In this document: positions 52,801 through 60,843 of the stretch, piece after piece
Numbering within the stretch: the stretch's first letter is position 1
Layout of the letters: each line of letters opens with the position of its first letter
DNA from: an uncultured Tateyamaria sp.
GTDB lineage: Bacteria; Pseudomonadota; Alphaproteobacteria; Rhodobacterales; Rhodobacteraceae
Direction of reading: 5' to 3'
Assembly: GCF_947503705.1 (NCBI RefSeq)
Contig: NZ_CANNES010000002.1
Location: 1 to 64,000 of the forward strand
Length of the DNA stretch: 64,000 bases
Notes under the pieces: model-generated
The model's database searches: none
Seen by the model: only the letters and a program-made list of their open reading frames with translations
What the model was told of the DNA's origin: nothing
Position numbers and translations under genes: made by a program

Positions 52801-53060
52801 CCGCCATCGAAGAGGCGACGCGCAACCGCATCCGCCCGATCTTTATGTCCACGCTCACCAGCGTCATGGGCATGCTGCCACTGATCATCTTTCCCGGCGA
52901 GGGGTCAGAGCTTTATCGCGGATTGGGTGCGGTGGTTGTCGGGGGGCTGTCCATGTCGGCCTTTTTGACGCTCTTGACTGTGCCGCCACTCTTGCGGCTG
53001 TGCGTGCGCAAGCCGGAGCCTGAAGAACAGACAAACAGCCCGCACTTGCAAAAAGCCTGA
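49896..53060 (+). CDS. RND efflux transporter inner-membrane permease
   Basis: A 1054-residue resistance-nodulation-division transporter, the normal length for AcrB/MexB-like pumps. The duplicated architecture is visible: a helix, a large periplasmic loop (about 35-335), helices 2-6 with GIAFAVGMIVDAAIVVLENI (conserved Asp in TM4), a second loop, and helices 8-12 with LLGFVILVGIVVNNAILIVH. It uses proton motive force to export drugs or other amphiphiles. The hydrophobic-amphiphile (HAE) class is more likely than heavy-metal because the metal-site residues are not seen. Translated with the adaptor. Confidence 0.93.
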   Translation: MDIIRYAIDRPVAVVAAVLMAMLFGGIALSRIPIQLAPDVRKPIVVIETNWPGAAPSEIEREIVNPQEEALRGLEGLEIMTSRSRTGQAEVTLEFGVGTNMSQSLLLVSNRLDRVSGYPAEANEPSLNTSGSDDSPIAWVLLTAREGNTRAMPTYGDFVEDVIKDRVERIEGVSAVNVFGGVTRELQVVVDPRRLSRFGLTVPQVVQTLRTENISISAGDVDEGKRRYVVRTEGNLNTEEAIRNVVLRSGAAGGGIGRVRVSDVAEVSFAYKEPSSRLRFKGAPGLAFNVVRESGANVINVMEELRVVLADLAEGPIADAGLDLEQVYDETIYIDGAISLVTQNIWIGGVLAALVLMLFLRSPRATLVVSLSIPVSIVATFVVMAATGRTLNVISLAGIAFAVGMIVDAAIVVLENIFRLREQGKSRREAAYLGASQVWGAILVSALTTVLVFVPILIMQLEAGQLFRDIAVAISVSVLLSLVVAITVIPALASRLLGAGDQKPMRLWGIDHIAGGFRNLVMAYVRMTVRFRAIGIVIVLAIAGGAGVASYAFLPRLEYLPEGNRNLVFGLIIPPPGYNLTTTETIAQRIEAVAEPLWQAAPETETEDGIPTIANFFFVATPGNSFVGAGAVDGQRAAELIPVLSRPIFAEPGTFGFMTQPSLFGRGVGGGRTIELNVSGQDLDDILAVAGRAAGIVSGLLPRSEGHQFRPIPGLELGAPEVRLIPDRLRLADAGLDSSGLAATVDAFNDGLRVAEITVGAERVDLVLKGDPSVSDAVRTQDVGSYPVVTPSGQIVPVSALADVVLTAGPTEIRHRDRLRTVTLEVRPSDALPLEQAVELLERDVVAVLEEQGIPGDIRLSVSGTADQLSQTWGAIQINLAVALVIVFLVMAILFESFVLPLVILISVPVAAAGGVGGLALLNTYQTQPLDMLTLLGFVILVGIVVNNAILIVHQTLYHLRSDGMEPVAAIEEATRNRIRPIFMSTLTSVMGMLPLIIFPGEGSELYRGLGAVVVGGLSMSAFLTLLTVPPLLRLCVRKPEPEEQTNSPHLQKA

Positions 53061-53162
53061 GCTGCAATATGCACTGCGCATAGCGGTTCAGAATGCGCTG
53101 ATGTGAGTCGAAAACGTCAGCATTGATGCCCTATAGGTTGACGTGGGGCTGGGTTACGTCAA

Positions 53163-53177
53163 TTAACCGTTGGTTGA
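53163..53177. promoter_or_regulatory. Near-match to a CtrA binding site
   Basis: TTAA (53163-53166), seven bases, then TTGA (53174-53177) differs from the CtrA consensus TTAA-N7-TTAA at one base. A TATAAG element near 53211 could be a -10 for the adhesin gene, putting this site upstream of the promoter. Confidence 0.3.
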
Positions 53178-53287
53178 AAAATGCGATGACGTAATCCCCA
53201 AAAATCTACCTATAAGTGAATAAAATCAAAAACCTGCCCCCACACAAGAAGTATCGTTTCTGAGAAATCGCGGCTCCGTGATAGACG

Positions 53288-53303
53288 TTAACTGATTTTT
53301 AAC
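53288..53303. promoter_or_regulatory. Perfect CtrA-type site before the adhesin gene
   Basis: TTAA (53288-53291), seven bases, TTAAC (53299-53303) matches the alphaproteobacterial CtrA consensus TTAA-N7-TTAAC exactly. It ends 22 bases before the adhesin ATG, overlapping the likely leader. Such sites are rare in GC-rich DNA. Whether it activates or represses cannot be told. Confidence 0.5.
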
Positions 53304-53325
53304 GACATTTTTTGGGGGAAAATTC

Positions 53326-56300
53326 ATGGCCAAGATCAAAGGCAATAGCGGCGACAATTTGCTGAACGGCACATCCGGCGACGACGAGATCGACGGCAAA
53401 TCCGGCAACGATACAATCTTTGGAATGACCGGCAATGACGACATCAAGGGTGGCAGTGGCGATGACACATTGTTTGGCGATCCCGGCAATGACACGCTCG
53501 ATGGGGGCAGCGGCGAGGATTCTCTGGACGGGGGAACTGGCGATGACGAACTGGACGGGGGCAGTGGCCACGACACGTTAAGCGGCGGCGATGGCGAGGA
53601 TACCCTGGACGGTGGCGCAGGCGACGATGTGCTGGACGGCGGCGCTGACAATGACACCATCGACGCGGGCAGCGGCGACGATGACATCATGGGCGGCGCA
53701 GGTAACGACGAGATTGATGCGGGCAGCGGCGATGACACCATCGAGGGCGGCGCAGGCGACGACACGATAGACGGCCATTCGGGCGACGATGTGGTCGTGT
53801 ATAGTGGCTCTGTCGCAGATTTCGTCATCTCGATTTCTGGCGACACCCTGACAGTCGCTGACCAGACAGGTGCCGAGGGCACGGACACGCTGGAAAACAT
53901 CGAGGTTATCCAGTTCGATGACTTCGTCTTTGACGTCGAAGGCGACACAAATAATGCACCTGTCGCTTTGGTCTCTGACCAGTCGGTGGGCGAAAACGAC
54001 GATCTGAGCGTTGACCTGTCGGTGGTCGACTTTGACGGCGACGCGGTCAATCTGCCCGTGGTTTCCGTCACCAGCGACAATTCGACGACCACACCGGGCA
54101 CCATCACGATTGTCGGGCCAGGCAGTCCGGATGCGGGCTACACCGGCGTCGGCTCGGCCACGACGTTCACTCTGCAATACACGCCAGGGGACGGCTATCA
54201 ATTCCTGAATACGGGCGAGACGGTTACCGAGACCGTCACCATCACCAGTACGGATGAATTTGGCGCGACCTTTACCCAGACCTTTGACATTGTGATCGCC
54301 GGAACGAACAACGCGCCTGTGGCCAATGACGACACCGCCACAACGGACGAAGACACTGCGGTCAATATCAATGTGCTCGGCAACGATACTGACGTTGACA
54401 ACACCGCCGCCGAACTCAGCGTCGTGACTGCCGATGCGCTCAACGGCACTGTTGTGGTTGAGGCAGATGGCACGCTGACCTACACGCCGGATGAGGATTT
54501 CAACGGCACCGATACGATCACCTATACAATGACCGATGGGCAGGAGACGTCGACGGCCAGCGTGACCGTGACCGTGAATCCGGTCAATGATGCACCTGTG
54601 GCCAATGATGACACCGCGACCATCAATGAAGACGGTACCGTCAACATCGACGTGCTGGGCAACGACACAGACGTGGATAACACCGCCGCAGAACTGAGCG
54701 TTTTGACTGCTGACGCGCCGAACGGAACCGTTGTGGTGGAGGCCGACGGTACACTGACCTACACGCCGGATGACGATTTCAATGGCACCGACACGATCAC
54801 CTATACGATTACGGATGGCGATGAGACCTCGACCGGCACTGTCACCGTAACGGTCAATCCGGTAAATGACGCGCCTGTGGCCAATGATGACACTGCAAGC
54901 GTGGACGAAGACGGTTCCGTCAATATCGATGTGCTGGGCAACGACACCGATATCGACAACACCTCCGCCGAACTCAGTGTCGTGACTGCCGATGCGCTCA
55001 ACGGCACTGTCGTGGTCGAGGCCGACGGCACGCTGACCTACACGCCGGACGACGACTTCAACGGCACCGACACCACTACCTATACGATCACGGATGGCGA
55101 TAAGACATCGACGGCCAGCGTTACGGTGACGGTGAACCCGGTCAACGACGCCCCCCTCGCCAATGATGACAGCGCAACGGTGGACGAGGACGGTTCGGTC
55201 AACATCGACGTGTTGGCCAATGATACCGATATCGACAATACAGCCGCCGAACTCAGCGTCACGACCGCGGACGCCCCCAATGGTACGGTGGTGATCGAAG
55301 AGGACGGCACGCTGACCTATACGCCGGACGATGACTTCAACGGCACCGACACGATTACCTATACGATCACGGATGGCGATAAGACATCGACAGCAACTGT
55401 CACGGTCACGGTCAACCCACTGCCCGACGATCCCATTGCTGTTGAGGACGACGCCGAGACCACCCCAGACACCGCCGTCAACATCGACGTGTTGGCCAAT
55501 GACCAGAACCCGGACAATGTGCCAGGCGGCCTGACAGTGACCGTGGCGGTGGCCGACAATGGCGTTGTGGTCATCGAAGCAGACGGCACGCTGACCTACA
55601 CACCCAATGGCGGCTTTACCGGCACGGACCTGATCACCTACACGATTGAAGACGGCAATGGCGCGACCGCGACCAGCACCGTTTCTATTACCGTCCAAGA
55701 AGAATCGATTGGCAACACCGCCCCGACCGCGCTGACCACCACCATCGCAGCAACCCTTCTTGAAGAAGAGGGTGCAACCAACATCCTTGAGATTGACTTC
55801 AATACGCTCACCGCCGGGGGGCAGCCGATCATCAGCGATGCGGAGCAATCATTGGCCGAATTGTCTGTGACTGCGATCGAACTGGTGGTGGATGGGCGCA
55901 TCATCACCCAAATCATCCCGACAGGCACGAACATCTTTGAATTGGACCTCGATGCACTGAACGTCGCAGATGGCGCAACAGCCACGTTCGAGATTACCTA
56001 TACGGTGGATGATGGCCAAGGCGGCACCTCGAGCAACACGATCACGCTGGAAGTTACGAACCCAACGGACGAGGTCACAAACACACCACCCATCGCCACA
56101 GACGACACGATAACCCAGACCGAAGATGACGGAAACATCGTCATCAGCATTCTGGGCGAAGGGGGACTAGCAAGTGATCCTGACGCGGGCGATGTCCTGA
56201 CGGTGACGTCCTTTGTCATCACGGACGCAGAGGGTAATCCCATAGACATCGATCTGGGGGGTGAAGAAGAGGGCGACGGGCCCCTGGTCGATGGAGTCCT

Positions 56301-57510
56301 GACGCTTGATCCGTTTGTGTTTGGACTGGGCGACGGCGAAACCGGGACCTTCCTGGTCACCTACACGGTCAGCGATGGCCAGGCTTCGGCGACAGGCACT
56401 GTTACGCTCAACCTGACCGGATCAGGCACCAACTCCGCGCCTATTGCGTTGACGGCGACTGAAGTCCTTCAGGATCCGGATGATGTGGTGCCCTTCCTCA
56501 ATGCCTATCAGATTGACTTGAACCCCTTGGTCAGTGACCCCGACGGTGATCCTGTGACCATCGCTGTGACGTCGATCGAGGATGTGGATGGCAATGCGCT
56601 GACCTTCACCTTCCTCGATGGTGTGATCACGATCAGCCTCTTCTCGCTTGAGAGTGATCTGGGGCTGGTCGCGGGCGGGACCGAGAACCTCGTGATCACC
56701 TATACCGCCGATGATGGTATCAATCCGGCCGTCACCAGCACGGTGGATCTGACGGTGATTGCGCCACCCGAAGAACCGACAGGCCCTGAAACCACGATCC
56801 TCGATTTTGAAAACATCTCTGTCGAGGAGGGCTTTGCAGCCACGCTGGAATCGCTTGGCGGTCTTGGCTTTGACGGCACGGCCCAGGTGATCGAAGTTGA
56901 CGAGGCCATTGCGCTTGATCCAAGTCGGGTGGCCACAGGGCTTGTGACCGGCCAGACCACCGACGGGGGCGGCACGGTCGCGACGATCCAAGGCACGTTC
57001 AACGGTTTTGATGACAATGATCAGCCGACCTATGCGTTTACGGCCCTGGCCTCTGGAGCGACGACGCAGATCGGCGGGCCGGATGTCTTCGTCAACACGT
57101 TCTTCCAGTCGCCCGAGGATTTCTTTGGCAACGCCTTCGATCTGGAAAGTATGTCGCTGACCGCGCTAGATGGCCCGGATATTGTCGTGACGATCATTAC
57201 CTACCGCTACGAAGAGGTCAGCCCCAACAGCTTCAACTATGTTGAGGTTGGCAGCTTTGACGTGACGGTCTCGTCAACAACTGCGCTCGATCTCGACTTC
57301 TTTGCCGGGCAATTTGTGGACAACGATACCTTTGTCTTTGACGATCCTGAAACAACCGAGGTCGAAACCAGTGCCTTTGACAACATCGTGGCGATTCAAT
57401 TCGTGACGACCGGGGTGCTGGTGCCGACAAATCCCGATGATCCCAACACCGACGTGCAGCCGATCAATGACGACGTTTTGGTGATCGACGATCTGGTGTT
57501 TACGTTCTAA
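53326..57510 (+). CDS. Large adhesin-like protein: N-terminal RTX repeats and cadherin-like repeats
   Basis: A 1394-residue very acidic, Cys-poor protein. Residues about 8-160 are some sixteen calcium-binding RTX nonapeptides (GGSGDDTLFG type), followed by a short post-RTX domain (TDTLENIEVIQFDDF). Five 93-residue cadherin/Ig-like repeats fill residues 328-793 (NDAPVANDDTATVDEDGSVN type), then further related domains with AP-rich joins, and a carboxy-terminal domain of about 260 residues ending DDLVFTF. Such proteins are exported by type I secretion and act in biofilm or surface attachment. RTX blocks are usually carboxy-terminal; here they are at the start. No transporter genes are adjacent. 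GGGGGA precedes ATG 53326. Confidence 0.88.
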   Translation: MAKIKGNSGDNLLNGTSGDDEIDGKSGNDTIFGMTGNDDIKGGSGDDTLFGDPGNDTLDGGSGEDSLDGGTGDDELDGGSGHDTLSGGDGEDTLDGGAGDDVLDGGADNDTIDAGSGDDDIMGGAGNDEIDAGSGDDTIEGGAGDDTIDGHSGDDVVVYSGSVADFVISISGDTLTVADQTGAEGTDTLENIEVIQFDDFVFDVEGDTNNAPVALVSDQSVGENDDLSVDLSVVDFDGDAVNLPVVSVTSDNSTTTPGTITIVGPGSPDAGYTGVGSATTFTLQYTPGDGYQFLNTGETVTETVTITSTDEFGATFTQTFDIVIAGTNNAPVANDDTATTDEDTAVNINVLGNDTDVDNTAAELSVVTADALNGTVVVEADGTLTYTPDEDFNGTDTITYTMTDGQETSTASVTVTVNPVNDAPVANDDTATINEDGTVNIDVLGNDTDVDNTAAELSVLTADAPNGTVVVEADGTLTYTPDDDFNGTDTITYTITDGDETSTGTVTVTVNPVNDAPVANDDTASVDEDGSVNIDVLGNDTDIDNTSAELSVVTADALNGTVVVEADGTLTYTPDDDFNGTDTTTYTITDGDKTSTASVTVTVNPVNDAPLANDDSATVDEDGSVNIDVLANDTDIDNTAAELSVTTADAPNGTVVIEEDGTLTYTPDDDFNGTDTITYTITDGDKTSTATVTVTVNPLPDDPIAVEDDAETTPDTAVNIDVLANDQNPDNVPGGLTVTVAVADNGVVVIEADGTLTYTPNGGFTGTDLITYTIEDGNGATATSTVSITVQEESIGNTAPTALTTTIAATLLEEEGATNILEIDFNTLTAGGQPIISDAEQSLAELSVTAIELVVDGRIITQIIPTGTNIFELDLDALNVADGATATFEITYTVDDGQGGTSSNTITLEVTNPTDEVTNTPPIATDDTITQTEDDGNIVISILGEGGLASDPDAGDVLTVTSFVITDAEGNPIDIDLGGEEEGDGPLVDGVLTLDPFVFGLGDGETGTFLVTYTVSDGQASATGTVTLNLTGSGTNSAPIALTATEVLQDPDDVVPFLNAYQIDLNPLVSDPDGDPVTIAVTSIEDVDGNALTFTFLDGVITISLFSLESDLGLVAGGTENLVITYTADDGINPAVTSTVDLTVIAPPEEPTGPETTILDFENISVEEGFAATLESLGGLGFDGTAQVIEVDEAIALDPSRVATGLVTGQTTDGGGTVATIQGTFNGFDDNDQPTYAFTALASGATTQIGGPDVFVNTFFQSPEDFFGNAFDLESMSLTALDGPDIVVTIITYRYEEVSPNSFNYVEVGSFDVTVSSTTALDLDFFAGQFVDNDTFVFDDPETTEVETSAFDNIVAIQFVTTGVLVPTNPDDPNTDVQPINDDVLVIDDLVFTF
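54307..55422 (+). repeat. Four tandem 279-bp repeats inside the adhesin gene
   Basis: Units start at 54307, 54586, 54865 and 55144 with exact 279-base periodicity, each encoding a 93-residue cadherin-like domain beginning with N-(N/D)-A-P-(V/L)-A-N-D-D. A fifth, more divergent unit starts at 55423. The protein copies are very similar while many third codon positions differ, so they are old duplications kept by selection, not a recent expansion. Confidence 0.9.
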
Positions 57511-57533
57511 CCGACGACCGCTTTGAAACAGGC

Positions 57534-57570
57534 GTGGCCCAGGCGTCTGCCTGGGCCACTTGTGGTTTTA
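57534..57570 (+). terminator. Terminator of the adhesin gene
   Basis: A perfect 11-bp stem, GTGGCCCAGGC (57534-57544) with GCCTGGGCCAC (57549-57559), loop GTCT, then TTGTGGTTTT. It lies 23 bases after the adhesin stop. Confidence 0.8.
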
Positions 57571-57738
57571 GACACTGCGCGACTCTGCCCGAAAAAATTG
57601 CAATACGCCCAAAAAATCATCGACTCTCTGCCGATGTTTCCCGAGACTTTCCAAACAGACGCTTCGGCATGTGAATCGGGGCGCGCACATAGCAGATTTT
57701 GGGGAGCCAACCTTGGGATCATCAAAGGGGAGACATTG

Positions 57739-58740
57739 ATGTTTTATCGTACGTTGCTGGGCGTCGCATTGGCGGGGGCCACGGCTGTTCATGCCGAAAC
57801 GGACCTTCCATTCGCATTGGACTGGAAATTCGAAGGGCCCGCCGCACCCTATTTTGCAGCCGTCGACAACGGCTACTTTGCCGAGAACGGTCTGAACGTG
57901 ACCGTCGAGGCGGGTAGCGGGTCGCTGGACGCCATTCCAAAGGTCGCCACCGGCGCATTCCCCGTTGGCTTTGCTGATATGAACAGTCTGATCAAATTCC
58001 TTGACCAGAACCCCGGCGCACCGGTCATCGCCGCCATGATGGTCTATAACAAGCCGCCTTTCGCCATCATCGGCCGAAAGTCGCTGGGCATTGACGGCCC
58101 CAAAAGCCTTGAAGGCAAAGTGCTAGGCGCCCCGCCGCCGGATGGCGCATGGGCACAGTTCCCGATCTTTGCCGCCGAAAACGATCTGGACGTTGACGCG
58201 ATCACCGTCGAACCCGTTGGCTTCCCAACGCGAGAGCCGATGCTGGCCGAAGGCAACGTGGCCGCGATCACAGGATTTTCCTTTACATCCTACCTGAACG
58301 CCGCCCGTCTGGGCGTGCCTGAGGATGATCTGGTCACCCTGCTCATGGCAGATTACGGCGTGGACCTTTATGGCAACGCGGTCATCGTGAACACCGAATA
58401 TGCCGCCGAGAATCCAGAGGTGATCAAAGGGTTCCTCGCCGGTGCCGCTGCCGGATGGAAATCGGCCATTGCCGATCCCGCCTCGGTCATTCCGATGCTG
58501 ATCGAGCGCAACCCAGCCGCTGATGCGGATCTTGAGCAGCGCCGTTTGCAACTGTCCATCGACGCCAACGTAGCGACCGACTGGGTCATGGAAAACGGCT
58601 TTGGCATTATTGACGCGGCGCGCATGGACGCAGCCCTGGCACAGATCGCCACCACCTATGAGTTCCAGACCACGCCTGATGCGTCGCTGTACTTTACCGA
58701 CGCTTACCTGCCCGAAGGCGGGTTCAGCCTGGCAGACTAA
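57739..58740 (+). CDS. ABC transporter substrate-binding protein, NMT1/ThiY-like
   Basis: A 333-residue periplasmic binding protein. The signal peptide spans about residues 1-19 (MFYRTLLGVALAGATAVHA). The mature start FALDWKFEGPAAPYFAAVDNGYFAE is characteristic of the NMT1/ThiY/SsuA group. ATG 57739 follows GGGGAG. The carboxy-terminal helix region is normal. It begins a three-gene importer with the ATPase and permease downstream. Substrates of this group include pyrimidine precursors, sulfonates and riboflavin-like compounds; I found no TPP riboswitch upstream, so the substrate is open. Confidence 0.87.
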   Translation: MFYRTLLGVALAGATAVHAETDLPFALDWKFEGPAAPYFAAVDNGYFAENGLNVTVEAGSGSLDAIPKVATGAFPVGFADMNSLIKFLDQNPGAPVIAAMMVYNKPPFAIIGRKSLGIDGPKSLEGKVLGAPPPDGAWAQFPIFAAENDLDVDAITVEPVGFPTREPMLAEGNVAAITGFSFTSYLNAARLGVPEDDLVTLLMADYGVDLYGNAVIVNTEYAAENPEVIKGFLAGAAAGWKSAIADPASVIPMLIERNPAADADLEQRRLQLSIDANVATDWVMENGFGIIDAARMDAALAQIATTYEFQTTPDASLYFTDAYLPEGGFSLAD

Positions 58741-58742
58741 GG

Positions 58743-59537
58743 TTGGACAATCTTATTGAAATCAAGGCGGTCCGGCACGCATACCGGACCGCCTCTGGCC
58801 CCTTGCCCGTTCTGGACGGGCTTGACGTCACCGTCCCCGAGGGCGGTTTTGTCGCCGTTGTGGGCCCGTCTGGCTGTGGCAAATCCACTTTAACCCGGCT
58901 CGTCGCAGGCCTTTTGATTCCGGACGCGGGCGAGGTGCGGGTACATGGCACGCCCATCACGGCGCCCCGATCAAATGTCGGGATGGCCTTTCAGAACCCC
59001 GTTTTGCTGGAATGGCGCACGATCCTGCAAAATGTACTTTTGCCCCTCGAAATTGTACCGACCAATCTGTCAAAGGCCGAAGGCGAAGACCGCGCGCGCA
59101 AACTTCTTGCCCTTGTCGGCCTGGAAGGATTCGAGAACAAGCGCCCCTCCGAACTGTCCGGCGGGATGAAACAACGTGCCTCGCTTTGTCGCGCGCTGAT
59201 CCATGCCCCCGAAGTTCTGATACTTGATGAACCTTTCGGCGCGCTTGATGCCTTCACCCGCGAGGACCTTTGGCAAATCATGCATAGGGTCAAGGAGGAG
59301 GAACCGTTCACCGGCATCCTGATCACCCACGACCTGCGCGAATCCATTTTCCTGGCCGATCAGGTGGCTGTGCTGTCTGGACGTCCGGCCAAGACCCAAT
59401 TCGTGCTGGATATCCCCGACACCGGCCCCCGCACCCTCGATCACCTTTACACGCCCGAGGCCGCTGACATGCTGAACACGCTCCGCCACCAGATCGAAGT
59501 GGCCCAAGGCCGCGCCCCGGCCGAGGCTGCATCATGA
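58743..59537 (+). CDS. ABC transporter ATP-binding protein (NitT/TauT type)
   Basis: A 264-residue ATPase with Walker A GPSGCGKST (about residues 40-48), Q loop MAFQNPVLLEWRT, signature LSGGMKQRASL, Walker B VLILDEPFGALD and switch His in ILITHDLRE. It energises import by the neighbouring permease. The start is TTG at 58743, two bases after the binding-protein stop; no ATG or GTG lies nearby, and TAAGG provides weak ribosome binding, so re-initiation is likely. Its stop overlaps the permease start (ATGA). Confidence 0.92.
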   Translation: MDNLIEIKAVRHAYRTASGPLPVLDGLDVTVPEGGFVAVVGPSGCGKSTLTRLVAGLLIPDAGEVRVHGTPITAPRSNVGMAFQNPVLLEWRTILQNVLLPLEIVPTNLSKAEGEDRARKLLALVGLEGFENKRPSELSGGMKQRASLCRALIHAPEVLILDEPFGALDAFTREDLWQIMHRVKEEEPFTGILITHDLRESIFLADQVAVLSGRPAKTQFVLDIPDTGPRTLDHLYTPEAADMLNTLRHQIEVAQGRAPAEAAS

Positions 59538-60292
59538 GCGCCCGCAAGTTTTTCGTCCCTCTCACCGCCTGCATCATCTTTCTCATCCTGTGGGAGGCGC
59601 TGGTCTGGGTCATGGGCTGGCCCAACTACAAGATGGCGTCCCCCAGTGACCTGATCCCTGCATACGAGAAGTATTGGAACCTGTTTCTGGTGATGGGTTG
59701 GCAAACCCTCTGGCGGACCATTGCGGGACTGGTGTTGGCGGTCATCTTTGGCACGGCCATCGGCATGATCATGGGCTTTTCCCGGATCATGCGCGACGCG
59801 CTCTACCCCCTTCTTGTGGGTTTCAACGCCGTGCCCAAGGCGACCGTCGTGCCCATCGTGGCGTTGATGTTCGTGGGGTGGCACGATTTCAACACCGTGC
59901 TCATCGCCTTCATGATCAGCTTTTTTCCGATCGCCGTTTCCGTCTCTATCGGCCTGTCAACGCTGGAGCCGGAATACCGCGACATCCTCCGCTCGTTGGG
60001 CGCCTCACAATCCACCATCTTCTGGAAAATCGCCCTGCCCAAAACCCTGCCCGAGTTCTTTGGCGCGCTCAAAGTGTCAGTCACGCTGGCCTTTATCGGG
60101 ACCAACCTGATGGAGATCGTGTCGCCCCACGGTCGCGGCCTTGGCGCGCTTTTTGACAGTGGCAAGACAAACTCGGACTACCCGTTGATGTTTGCGGTCC
60201 TGATCGCTTTGGCCTTCCTCGGGATCGTCCTCTACTATGTGGTCGTGGCGTTGGAACGCACCTTTGCGGGATGGGCGGATCGCAGCGCCTAA
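59534..60292 (+). CDS. ABC transporter permease (NitT/TauT type)
   Basis: A 252-residue inner-membrane permease with about six helices. The EAA-like cytoplasmic loop is YRDILRSLGASQSTIFWKIALPKTLPEFFGAL, here in the expected place between helices. The first helix is FVPLTACIIFLILWEALVWV. It completes the importer. Its stop codon overlaps the stop codon of the opposing PNPOx-like gene by four bases. Confidence 0.92.
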   Translation: MSARKFFVPLTACIIFLILWEALVWVMGWPNYKMASPSDLIPAYEKYWNLFLVMGWQTLWRTIAGLVLAVIFGTAIGMIMGFSRIMRDALYPLLVGFNAVPKATVVPIVALMFVGWHDFNTVLIAFMISFFPIAVSVSIGLSTLEPEYRDILRSLGASQSTIFWKIALPKTLPEFFGALKVSVTLAFIGTNLMEIVSPHGRGLGALFDSGKTNSDYPLMFAVLIALAFLGIVLYYVVVALERTFAGWADRSA

Positions 60293-60843
60293 GGCGCGAC
60301 CCAGGTTCCTGCCCAGTCATCGTCGCGGGTGTAAACAGCGCGGCGGTGACGAGTGTCCAGATGCACGAGGTCGATCTCTGTCAGATTGCAGGTCAACACG
60401 GCAAAGCGGTCGCGATCTGCCGGTTTTTCGTAGCCGTAGACTTGCGCGATTGGCGTGCCCGGAATCGGCATCGTGCCATAGGACACGCGCGAGGCGACCG
60501 GAACCTTGGCCCACTCTGCCTCCACCTGCGGCCCAGTTCTGACCTCGACACGTCCCGTCAGGCGGATCTGCAATTGTGCCTCGGGCAGCCAGATGTGCAG
60601 CGCCGCAACGGGATTGTGTTTCAACGCTGTGATCTTTGGCGTCGCAATGTCCGTGTGCACCTCAACGACCGCCCTGTCAGGGTCGGCAAAACGCAGTGCG
60701 ACAGTGCGTATTTCTGGCGTGCCATTCGGTGCCACGGTGCCAAAAGTCGGGAACCGAGCGGGCGAGGTACCGTCCGCGACACCGTGCTCCATGTGCTTCC
60801 AGGCATCCGCCAGAAAAGCTGCCAAATCGTTCGGATCACTCAT
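60289..60843 (-). CDS. Pyridoxamine 5'-phosphate oxidase-like flavin-binding protein
   Basis: A 184-residue split-barrel protein of the PNPOx/general-stress class. Landmarks are PARFPTFGTVAPNGTPEIRTVALRFAD in outline, VHTDIATPKITALKHNPVAALHIW and a carboxy-terminal VLTCNLTEIDLVHLD. The basic FMN-contact positions of true PdxH (the R-R-L end motif) are not seen, so pyridoxine oxidation is doubtful. It starts inside the end of the AttH-like gene (8-base overlap) and is therefore the last gene of that minus-strand operon. Confidence 0.83.
   Translation of the reverse strand: MSDPNDLAAFLADAWKHMEHGVADGTSPARFPTFGTVAPNGTPEIRTVALRFADPDRAVVEVHTDIATPKITALKHNPVAALHIWLPEAQLQIRLTGRVEVRTGPQVEAEWAKVPVASRVSYGTMPIPGTPIAQVYGYEKPADRDRFAVLTCNLTEIDLVHLDTRHRRAVYTRDDDWAGTWVAP

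Noticed and set aside
54307-55422. CRISPR-like or satellite array
   Set aside because: The 279-base periodicity is explained fully by in-frame protein repeats within one long gene.
53578-55848. A 756-codon open frame antisense to the adhesin gene
   Set aside because: It mirrors the repeats of the real gene, has Arg/Val/Ile/Gly-biased low-information sequence, and arises from the codon bias of the sense strand.
57571-57738. TPP riboswitch before the NMT1/ThiY-like importer
   Set aside because: No CTGAGA-type thi-box core was found, so a thiamine link for the importer is unsupported.
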